Shown piece by piece: positions 8,933-15,429 of a stretch of DNA of 32,621 nucleotides. The notes under the pieces were generated by a model. The model was not told where the DNA came from, ran no database searches, and saw only the letters and a list, made by a program, of their open reading frames with translations. The position numbers and the translations under genes were made by a program. The stretch is taken from contig JAUXIK010000027.1 of NCBI GenBank assembly GCA_030620995.1, forward strand, positions 1 through 32,621. Reading direction: 5' to 3'. Within the stretch, counting starts at the first letter, position 1. Every line of letters starts with the position of its first letter. The DNA comes from Candidatus Aegiribacteria sp. GTDB lineage: Bacteria > Fermentibacterota > Fermentibacteria > Fermentibacterales > JCC-6.

Positions 8933-9955
8933 ATGAGAGGCTTAACTGTTACTCTATCTATATTTATTGTATTATCAGCATCTGTATTCTCAACTACGAT
9001 GGCGGACAGGACGCACCAGATCAACTATGGGGATACACTCTGGGATCTTTCCATACGTTATTATAACACACCTTTTCACTGGGAAGATATCCTTCAAGCT
9101 AACGAATCACTTGAAGGAGTTGAGTTCCTCCGTCCCGGTTCTGAACTGATTATTCCGGATATTTACGGTACTACTGTCAGCATGTCGGGAGGCAGCGCAT
9201 CAGTTGATATTTACACAACTTCCCTTGCCAGCAGCAGACCCCTTCTCAGCAGGCTTCTGCTGGAGACTACGGGGATGGTTACTGATAATCCGCCCGCCCC
9301 GGTCTGTTACATCGTCGGGATCAACGTCGATGAAGTAGATGAATACGCAAGCGAATTCGCTATGCCGGGAGACATGGTCGCTATAGATATCGGGCAGAAC
9401 CAGGGAGTTGAAATCGAGCGGGTATACAAGATCTATAATATCGGGGAAGAGGTCAGGCATCCTGAAACAGGCGAAAAACTTGGTAAAGTTATCAGGGTTG
9501 CCGGAGTCTGCAGAGTGGTCAGTACCTCTCCTACAGCAAGCGTTGCTCTTATTGAACACGCTTACCTTCCTGTAATTAAGGGAGATTTCCTTGTTCCATA
9601 TACCTCAACAGCACCTGTTGAAGTGTCATCCAATGGTGTTGTCAGTGGAATTGACGCATGGGTTATCGCGTTCCAGGATCCTGATACTGAAAGAGCATAT
9701 GCCTTCGATATAGTCTTCCTTGACAGGGGCTCGGAGGATGGTCTTCAAGCAGGTGATATTTTCAATATGTACAAGTACGGACAGCTTTTCAACAGCCCGT
9801 CAGGAGGTACTGTAGTAACCCCGAATATTCCCATTTCCAGCTTCATTATTCTGTCCACTACACTTGAGAATTCAGCCGCCATGATTTTCTTATCATCCTC
9901 TACCGATATAATTGAAATAGGTGACAGAATCGAGCTGGCGCGAGAGCAGCAGTAG
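8933..9955 (+). CDS. Exported LysM-domain protein
   Basis: This 340-residue protein has an N-terminal signal peptide (GLTVTLSIFIVLSASVFS, cleavage near Ala24). A LysM domain follows at about residues 27-76, with the hallmark GDTLWDLSIRYY, the ILQANES middle and the LRPGSELIIPD end. LysM binds peptidoglycan N-acetylglucosamine, so the protein is likely periplasmic or wall-associated. The remaining 260 residues form beta-rich modules (PGDMVAIDIGQNQGVEIERV, FLDRGSEDGLQAGDIFNMYK). These resemble the repeated G-D-x-V/I barrels found after LysM in uncharacterised envelope proteins of candidate phyla. No catalytic motif is seen. GGGAGG lies 10 nt upstream of the ATG. Its own promoter precedes it, and the next gene starts 12 nt after the stop. 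Confidence 0.85.
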   Translation: MRGLTVTLSIFIVLSASVFSTTMADRTHQINYGDTLWDLSIRYYNTPFHWEDILQANESLEGVEFLRPGSELIIPDIYGTTVSMSGGSASVDIYTTSLASSRPLLSRLLLETTGMVTDNPPAPVCYIVGINVDEVDEYASEFAMPGDMVAIDIGQNQGVEIERVYKIYNIGEEVRHPETGEKLGKVIRVAGVCRVVSTSPTASVALIEHAYLPVIKGDFLVPYTSTAPVEVSSNGVVSGIDAWVIAFQDPDTERAYAFDIVFLDRGSEDGLQAGDIFNMYKYGQLFNSPSGGTVVTPNIPISSFIILSTTLENSAAMIFLSSSTDIIEIGDRIELAREQQ

Positions 9956-9967
9956 TACGGAAATTTC

Positions 9968-11407
9968 ATGAGATGGAAAGTAGTTGTCGGGAGTAATAAA
10001 CCCTCGAGGGAAACGATTCGTGTCATTGCCGAGCTGACCTCTCTTCTCCATGATGAAATTCTTCAATCACTTGGTAATGGAAACCTGACCGCACGTAACA
10101 ATCTTACAGAGAGTGAAGCACAGAAGCTTGCCGATCAACTGGGCAAAGACCCTGATGTGATATGCAGGGTATTACCGGACATGGAACCATCATCGACTTC
10201 ATCACCTTCTTTCCGGGTGCTTCTTGTAGATTTCAGACCGGGTTACAGAACAAGGCTTCGCCGAAGACTGCAGAAACTTACAGGTCTTTCAAATGAACAA
10301 ATTGTCATCTGGCTCTCCAGAATGCCTTTTGTGCTTGGTTCCGGTGTTGATGGAGATGCTGCAAGACAGATAAGGAAACATGTAATAGAAGCCGGCGGCA
10401 TTGTACGGATCGAACCAGAGTCCGCCACCCGGGATCGGATACCGGTCCGGACTCGATCAACTGCTGTATTTCAACCACCTGCAGCACATCACGACATACT
10501 CATTCCATCTTCCGAGGAAACACATGAACAGGCAGAGCAGTCTGTGTCTGAGCAGGAATCTCCGGTTCCTCCATTTGCCGTACTTCCAGAAGGATTTACC
10601 ACTGGTCCTCCACCTCTCGATGAAATCGATACTGCCTTTGGCCGAGTGATGCGAAATCCTCCATTGAAATTCCTGCCCGGTCAGCCTTCGCCATCTTTGA
10701 AAAATGGATTTTTTAAATCTATGCCACCTGTTCTGAAAGAAAGCGGAGAAAGTGTTCCCTCAACAATAATCTTTGATTCACCAGCATCCCTGTTTGAAGA
10801 GAAACCTGATATAATCGGTCGCAAAGATGAGTCAGATCCTTCAAAGGATAATACTCCATCTGTTGTAATTCCATTTCCTCCAGTCAGCAGCATCTCTGAG
10901 GATATGCTGCTTCCGCCGTTCATAAGTGATTCTTCCACAGAGAATGTAGTCCATAGTGTTCATGAGCCTCCACCTTTCATTGTCAGCATGGAAAAAGAAC
11001 CATATGGCATTCAGTTGCTTGTTCAAGCTGAGAAAGCATCATTATCCTCAACAAGTACAGACCCTGACCTCCTGTCATCGAAGAAACCGTTTATCAGGCC
11101 TGAGGTAGATTCGGATTCTTCTTTGAAGCTCTTTCTGTATTCACCCTTTCAGAGTGGTGAGAACGATGTCGCGAATGCACTGAGTGAAGTGCTTGGGTTT
11201 TCTATTGACAGGTCTCGGAAAATGCTTGAGCAGTCTCCATCATGTCTGGCAGAATTCTGGAATAATCAGAAAGCCGTGGAGATTGCCCATAAGCTGGAAA
11301 AGCGGGGAGTAACCATCTCCCTTATGCACAGAGAGCTAATTGACAGAAGCACATCTTCCGGGAAATCCCGGAGTGGTTTTCGGGCGTGGCTGACCGAAAA
11401 TGGATGA
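9968..11407 (+). CDS. Protein with three L7/L12-like modules and a Pro/Ser-rich linker
   Basis: I do not recognise this 479-residue protein by name. Three segments of about 70 residues align with one another: residues 3-71, 82-151 and 386-455. Each has a beta strand, a helix, a 'G-x-S/I' turn with a helix ending in 'P-x-x-L', then 'A-x-x-I/L ... G-x-x-V/I' and a final strand. This order matches the C-terminal domain of ribosomal protein L7/L12. The third copy is closest: VLGFSIDRSRKMLEQSPSCL, then AVEIAHKLEKRGVTISL. Residues about 155-380 are low-complexity, rich in Pro, Ser and Glu, and probably disordered. There is no signal peptide or membrane helix, so it is likely cytoplasmic. Its 3' end overlaps the xer gene by 8 nt. 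Function is unknown; a scaffold or tether role is only a guess. Confidence 0.7.
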   Translation: MRWKVVVGSNKPSRETIRVIAELTSLLHDEILQSLGNGNLTARNNLTESEAQKLADQLGKDPDVICRVLPDMEPSSTSSPSFRVLLVDFRPGYRTRLRRRLQKLTGLSNEQIVIWLSRMPFVLGSGVDGDAARQIRKHVIEAGGIVRIEPESATRDRIPVRTRSTAVFQPPAAHHDILIPSSEETHEQAEQSVSEQESPVPPFAVLPEGFTTGPPPLDEIDTAFGRVMRNPPLKFLPGQPSPSLKNGFFKSMPPVLKESGESVPSTIIFDSPASLFEEKPDIIGRKDESDPSKDNTPSVVIPFPPVSSISEDMLLPPFISDSSTENVVHSVHEPPPFIVSMEKEPYGIQLLVQAEKASLSSTSTDPDLLSSKKPFIRPEVDSDSSLKLFLYSPFQSGENDVANALSEVLGFSIDRSRKMLEQSPSCLAEFWNNQKAVEIAHKLEKRGVTISLMHRELIDRSTSSGKSRSGFRAWLTENG

Positions 11408-12293
11408 ATCTGTTGAGTCATACATTGAATACGCTGCTCTGGAGAAGAAACTTGCGTCCAGTACCATATCCGCATACAATAATGACCTGAAACAGGCTGG
11501 CGCCTGGCTCCAGGTCAATGGAACTGATCTTTCCAAAGCCATAACTGCTGATATAGCCGAGTATATGGCCTTTCTTTCTTCTACAGGATCTTCTGCGCGG
11601 AGCGTCAGACGAAAGCTGTCATCAATCAGGGGCTATTTCCGATATCTGCAGATCTCAGGATTAAGAGAAGATAATCCAGCGGAATTGCTTAATTCACCGA
11701 AACAGCCACTTCTTCTTCCGCACCCTCTGAGTCTTGAAACAGTTACTTCTCTTATTGAAGTCTGGTCGGGAGATTCTCCTCTCTCAGTTCGCAATAGAGC
11801 ACTGATGGAACTTTCGTACGGAGCAGGTCTCAGGGAGAGTGAACTTACCGGAATCACAGTCGGCAGAATTATGCTTGAAGAAGCGCTTGTAAGGCCGATG
11901 GGTAAAGGTTCCAGGGAGAGAATAGTGCCAATAGGGGGGCCAGCTGTCAGATGGCTTTCTACGTATATTGATACTGCAAGGCCTGTGCTGGCACATGGCA
12001 GATCAACAGCAGTGTTATTTCTGACTTACAGAGGTAACCCCCTTTCCAGAATGACAGTATGGAATATTGTGCGGAAATCTGCTCTTTGCGCTGGTATTAA
12101 GCAGAAAGTGCACCCCCATTCACTGAGACACTCGTTCGCAACTCATCTGCTTCAGGGCGGTGCTGATCTGAGAGTTGTACAGGAATTGCTTGGACATTCG
12201 GATATTAAAACAACTGAAATTTACACAGGTGTGGATAGAACTTATCTTCGCGGTGTGATTGATCGATGTCATCCCAGGGCAGGAGAGAAATGA
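11400..12293 (+). CDS. xerC: XerC/XerD-type tyrosine recombinase
   Basis: The product is a 297-residue tyrosine recombinase, the usual length for XerC/XerD, which resolve chromosome dimers at dif. An N-terminal SAM-like core-binding domain covers residues 1-85. The catalytic domain keeps every active-site residue: Arg145 (GAGLRESE), Lys169 (GKGSRER), His240 and Arg243 (HPHSLRH), His266 (LGHSD) and nucleophile Tyr275 (TEIYTGV). The ATG at 11400 overlaps the upstream stop by 8 nt, and the gene shares ATGA with the next gene. Whether it is XerC or XerD cannot be told, so the symbol is tentative. Its place in a chromosomal operon argues for the housekeeping role. However, an inverted-repeat-bounded cassette lies about 0.7 kb downstream, so a role in local DNA inversion deserves a test. 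Confidence 0.9.
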   Translation: MDESVESYIEYAALEKKLASSTISAYNNDLKQAGAWLQVNGTDLSKAITADIAEYMAFLSSTGSSARSVRRKLSSIRGYFRYLQISGLREDNPAELLNSPKQPLLLPHPLSLETVTSLIEVWSGDSPLSVRNRALMELSYGAGLRESELTGITVGRIMLEEALVRPMGKGSRERIVPIGGPAVRWLSTYIDTARPVLAHGRSTAVLFLTYRGNPLSRMTVWNIVRKSALCAGIKQKVHPHSLRHSFATHLLQGGADLRVVQELLGHSDIKTTEIYTGVDRTYLRGVIDRCHPRAGEK

Positions 12294-12985
12294 CTCTGTT
12301 TCCATCCATATTCGAGAAGCCGTCAGATGTTTCAAAATTGCTTTACTATGCGGCAATATGGAGCGGAAAAGGAACCTCAGAAGTGTGGGTGCAGGGTTAC
12401 AGCACCCTGCAGACGCATGTGACTGAGATATCAAGAAGCCCCTCAGGCGAAAGAGTTGAGAATCTGTCAAAGGTTTTGAATTTCATTTCAAGCAATAGAG
12501 AAACTTCAGTATATCTTCCACCTGACATTGCATCAAGTTTGTTCAGCGCGTGCCTTTCTGAAGCTCCAGCACTTCTTGAACTCGGGTACCCCAGAGATGA
12601 ACCTGCTACATTCACAACGACATTTCCCGGCCCCGCGATGAATTCAATCCGGACACAAAATCAGATCAGATCCGCGATTCATCATCTTGGAGGAGATATG
12701 GAACTCTTTAAAATCCTTCTCCGCTCTAGCGAATCCACGGATCCCTGTCTTGATGTCATATTCGCGGTATGGCCTCCCCAGCGAATACAGGAAGGCAAGT
12801 TCATCCTGCGCCTGGGATACCCCGGACAGACAGTGCCGGCTGTCATGATCCTTGATGAAAGACTTGCGGGTTATGTTCTTCTTTCCTGCTGGGATCTCGC
12901 GCTGCGACTGAGAAACAGAGAAAATATTCAGACAGCAGTACCGGATTTTCTATCGTTCTCTGAGGATGCGATACAAACCAGCTAG
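12290..12985 (+). CDS. Conserved-looking protein of unknown function
   Basis: This 231-residue protein is not recognised. The ATG at 12290 is chosen because AGGAG lies just upstream and the start overlaps the xer stop codon as ATGA. It has no signal peptide or membrane helix and looks like a soluble mixed alpha/beta protein (SKLLYYAAIWSGKGTSEVWV, VPAVMILDERLAGYVLLSCW). Translational coupling to xer suggests a shared operon, not a shared function. The stop codon (12983-12985) is the first three bases of the left inverted repeat that bounds the glycosyltransferase cassette. The natural C-terminus could therefore have been changed if that repeat arrived by insertion. Confidence 0.7.
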   Translation: MTLFPSIFEKPSDVSKLLYYAAIWSGKGTSEVWVQGYSTLQTHVTEISRSPSGERVENLSKVLNFISSNRETSVYLPPDIASSLFSACLSEAPALLELGYPRDEPATFTTTFPGPAMNSIRTQNQIRSAIHHLGGDMELFKILLRSSESTDPCLDVIFAVWPPQRIQEGKFILRLGYPGQTVPAVMILDERLAGYVLLSCWDLALRLRNRENIQTAVPDFLSFSEDAIQTS

Positions 12986-13018
12986 CGTCTAGAGTCCATC
13001 CGAAACCCTTTAATAGTT
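12983..13018. repeat. Left arm of a long inverted repeat bounding the glycosyltransferase cassette
   Basis: These 36 bases pair in inverted orientation with 15299-15338. Shared blocks in order are TAGCG, TCT, GAGTCC, TCCGAAA and TTTAATAGTT. About 32 of the 36 bases match, with small gaps in this arm relative to the 40-base right arm. The arm starts on the stop codon of the upstream gene. It shows no hairpin by itself. Confidence 0.85.
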
Positions 13019-13119
13019 AATTTCCCAGAGATAGAGGTGGGTGAGTTTTCCACAGTCTGCTTCAATGTAGCGGTGTGTTCTGATGTGAACTTCCCGGTAG
13101 AATTCCGCCGGTGATGACG

Positions 13120-13149
13120 TTGACCGGGGAGAGTTTTAGACAGTATCAT
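13120..13149 (+). promoter_or_regulatory. Candidate promoter inside the glycosyltransferase cassette
   Basis: TTGACC (13120-13125), an 18-nt spacer and TATCAT (13144-13149) each match the consensus at five of six positions. They lie about 60 nt before the first glycosyltransferase start and inside the left inverted repeat. The cassette would therefore carry its own promoter whichever way it pointed. Confidence 0.45.
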
Positions 13150-13209
13150 CGGTAATGGTGGAAATCAAGTTTCCTTCACTCGAAGAACTGTACAACGATA
13201 AGGGCTAAT

Positions 13210-14292
13210 TTGAGAAAACCCAGGATTCTTCACGTTGCCCCGCAAAATTTTACAGGTGTTCTGATCTTCTTCACAAGGGGCCACACAGCACTCGGATACG
13301 ATAGCAGACTGGTTACGTTCTTCCGAGCCAAGAGTAACTATGAAGAGGACATCTGTCTCGAGCTGCCTTTCGTCGGTCCGATGGAATGGTTGTGGACTCT
13401 TAAACGTCTGGTCAGGGTTGGCAGTATGAAAGTGCCGTTCACCGGAACCAGTGAGAGGATATTCTGGCACCCGAGTAAAGTGGAGGCACCTCTTCAGTGG
13501 TTCCGCAGTCTGATCTGGAATCCCCGGATAAATAAAGCCGCCAGGAAGTACGGATTCTGGGATTACGACATCTATCATTTCGAGGGAGGTGTGAGTTTTT
13601 TCAGAGACGGGAGAGACGTCAGGAAACTGAAAGAAAAGGGTAAGAAAATTGTGTCTTACTACCATGGATTGGATCTGAGGATGCGCGGTGCAATCAGACC
13701 GGTATGGGAGGCTACTGATCTGCATCTGACATGCGAGTTCGATCTTTATCAGAGATATCCGGAGCTCGAATATCAGTTTCTTCCGTTCGATCCGGAAAGT
13801 GTACCTCCCGCTTCCCCGGTGAGCGAGAAGATAAGGATATGCCATGCACCCAGACTCCCGACTGTAAAAGGGACATCCATCATCGTTGATGCAGTCGAGA
13901 GTTTGACCCGTGATATACCGGTAGAGTTAGTGCTCATACAGAACTGTTCACATGCGGAAACCATCGAACTCAAATCTACCTGTCATATCGAAATCGATCA
14001 GATATCAGATGGTGACATGGGGTATGGAGTAAACTCGCTGGAAAGCCTCTCGATGGGGTTGTGTACCGTCACTAACCTGTCAACGGCTTACCAGCGTTTT
14101 ATCCCCGATCACCCGTTTGCTCTGGCGCACCCCGATAACCTGAGCGCTGTTCTCAGGGAACTTGTTCTGGATGCTGAACTCAGGGAGAGCTTTGCCGTAA
14201 AGGGTCCATCCTGGATCATGAAGACCCATCACTGGATAACCGTGGCCAGGCAGCTCCATGAGAGATACAGAAAACTTGGATGGGAAAGGTGA
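13210..14292 (+). CDS. Glycosyltransferase, GT-B fold (family 4-like)
   Basis: This 360-residue protein looks like a divergent family-4-type glycosyltransferase that moves a sugar from a nucleotide donor to a glycan or lipid. The N-terminal Rossmann half starts RILHVAPQNFTGV and includes IVSYYHGLDLRMRG near residue 150. The C-terminal half has ICHAPRLPTVKGTSIIVDAV, the usual start of the donor-binding domain, and GYGVNSLESLSMG with Glu278. That Glu sits where family 4 places its donor-binding glutamate, although the classic E-x7-E pair is incomplete. A C-terminal helix follows (LSAVLRELVLDAELRESF). The start is TTG with an AAGGG-like site. It lies 44 nt before a family-2 enzyme, inside a pair of inverted repeats. 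Donor and acceptor cannot be told. It is likely cytoplasmic and serves surface polysaccharide synthesis. Confidence 0.75.
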   Translation: MRKPRILHVAPQNFTGVLIFFTRGHTALGYDSRLVTFFRAKSNYEEDICLELPFVGPMEWLWTLKRLVRVGSMKVPFTGTSERIFWHPSKVEAPLQWFRSLIWNPRINKAARKYGFWDYDIYHFEGGVSFFRDGRDVRKLKEKGKKIVSYYHGLDLRMRGAIRPVWEATDLHLTCEFDLYQRYPELEYQFLPFDPESVPPASPVSEKIRICHAPRLPTVKGTSIIVDAVESLTRDIPVELVLIQNCSHAETIELKSTCHIEIDQISDGDMGYGVNSLESLSMGLCTVTNLSTAYQRFIPDHPFALAHPDNLSAVLRELVLDAELRESFAVKGPSWIMKTHHWITVARQLHERYRKLGWER

Positions 14293-14335
14293 TGTTGTTC
14301 AGTAACCTTCGAAGAAATAGACCGAAGAGGTGCAG

Positions 14336-15277
14336 ATGATTGATATTTCTGTTCTCATTCCTGTAAGAAACGGAGGAGATAATTTCCGCACAACTCTTGT
14401 CTGTCTCGGTTCACAGAAAACTGCAGACGCGGTAATGGAAATTGTGATTGTGGATGATGGAAGCGATCAACCGGTCTCAGTCGAGTTTGCGAATGAGCTT
14501 CCTTCCGAAGTGCATATTCAGGTTGTAAGGCTGGAAGGTGAAGGTAATCGTCCCAGAGCCAGAAACATTGCTCTGAAGGCTTCATCCGGAAGTGTAATCC
14601 TGATGATGGATGCAGATCTTGATTTTAATGATGACCTTGTAATAAGGCACTTGAATCACCACAGAAGTGGTGTCGCGGATGTGGTAATGGGAGCGAGGAT
14701 CAATGCATGGCGTGAAAATCCGACCAGGTTCCAGAAGTGGTCTGATTCCAGAGCAATGGATGGAAAACCCGCGGGTTTCTTTCCGTGGAATTACTGTATT
14801 ACCGGTAATTTCAGCGTCAGAAGGTCACTGATTGAGCAAGTTGGTGGATCCGATGAGTCGATAATTTCGTATGGGGGTGAAGATACTGAACTTGGATACA
14901 GATTCCTGATGGCAGGCGCCACCTTCTACTGGGATCCGGATATCCAGGTCAGGCATCTGGATGAGATAGACCTGGACAGGTATGCCGGTAGAATGGTTAC
15001 GTACGGCCAGAACAATCTGAGATATCTGCTTGCCAAACACCCCGGGATCGAGAGTTTACTCGGAAGTCAGTGGGTAAAACCGATATTCGCGTCTCCGCGC
15101 AGACCGCGTTACATGGTGATGAGATTAGTTACCCGCATTACCGTTAATCCCAGTGTGTACAGGATATTTCTCGCATGGATGAAGAGAGTTGGTTTTCCGA
15201 TGTTTATCTTTACCTATATATCTGTTGCAGGCTGTATTCTGGGACTTCAGGGAAGGGATTTCAGGCGAAATTCATGA
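14336..15277 (+). CDS. Family 2 glycosyltransferase with galactosyltransferase-like C-terminal region
   Basis: The product is a 313-residue GT-A enzyme. It starts ISVLIPVRNGGDNF and has the nucleotide-binding VDDGS (Asp40-Asp41) and the metal-binding D-A-D motif (Asp92, Asp94). The acceptor-side GGEDTELGYR (Glu182-Asp183) follows, the pattern of the GT27-like galactosyltransferase C-terminal segment. A hydrophobic stretch at about 283-305 (MFIFTYISVAGCILGL) may anchor it to the inner membrane. I chose ATG 14336 because AAGAGG lies 5 nt upstream; a GTG two codons earlier is possible. It forms a two-gene unit with the upstream GT-B enzyme. The right inverted repeat begins 21 nt after its stop. 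Sugar specificity is unknown. Confidence 0.85.
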   Translation: MIDISVLIPVRNGGDNFRTTLVCLGSQKTADAVMEIVIVDDGSDQPVSVEFANELPSEVHIQVVRLEGEGNRPRARNIALKASSGSVILMMDADLDFNDDLVIRHLNHHRSGVADVVMGARINAWRENPTRFQKWSDSRAMDGKPAGFFPWNYCITGNFSVRRSLIEQVGGSDESIISYGGEDTELGYRFLMAGATFYWDPDIQVRHLDEIDLDRYAGRMVTYGQNNLRYLLAKHPGIESLLGSQWVKPIFASPRRPRYMVMRLVTRITVNPSVYRIFLAWMKRVGFPMFIFTYISVAGCILGLQGRDFRRNS

Positions 15278-15298
15278 TTCGTATTATTAGTATCTATA

Positions 15299-15338
15299 AA
15301 CTATTAAAGAATTTTCGGACGGACTCCAGATAGCGCTA
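15299..15338. repeat. Right arm of the inverted repeat bounding the glycosyltransferase cassette
   Basis: This arm reads AACTATTAAA at its left end and CGCTA at its right end. Its reverse complement matches 12983-13018 over nearly the full length. The two arms enclose about 2.28 kb holding only the two glycosyltransferase genes and a candidate promoter. No target-site duplication is visible just outside the arms. Confidence 0.85.
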
Positions 15339-15349
15339 TTCACTGCTGA

Positions 15350-15379
15350 TTGCGTTCATCATATCGGGTTCATTATTAT
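15350..15379 (+). promoter_or_regulatory. Weak candidate promoter for the caspase-pheST-uvrB cluster
   Basis: TTGCGT (15350-15355), an 18-nt spacer and TATTAT (15374-15379) lie about 50 nt before the caspase-like gene, just outside the right inverted repeat. The -35 match is modest. It is the best candidate in this gap. Confidence 0.35.
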
Positions 15380-15419
15380 CAATTCATTCTGAAAAAGGTA
15401 AACGAAGTAAGAAACAAAT

Positions 15420-15424
15420 GGAGG
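15420..15424 (+). promoter_or_regulatory. Ribosome-binding site that fixes the caspase gene start
   Basis: GGAGG lies 5 nt before the ATG at 15430. It overlaps an upstream in-frame ATG at 15418, which has no site of its own. The later ATG also places the hydrophobic signal peptide at the very N-terminus. Confidence 0.7.
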
Positions 15425-15429
15425 CTTTA

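Noticed and set aside
11400..12293. Tyrosine recombinase as the integrase of a mobile element
   Set aside because: Length and all active-site motifs fit XerC/D. It overlaps neighbouring genes in an operon, and no tRNA or att-like direct repeats are visible. A role on the nearby inverted repeats is kept only as a hypothesis.
12983..13018. Inverted repeat arm as a transcription terminator
   Set aside because: The arm is not self-complementary and has no T-run. Its partner is 2.3 kb away, so a hairpin terminator does not explain it.
13155..13208. A 17-codon open frame (MVEIKFPSLEELYNDKG) ending 1 nt before the first glycosyltransferase start
   Set aside because: It has no ribosome-binding site and is too short to support. 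It could be a leader peptide or the remnant of a longer gene, but nothing confirms this.
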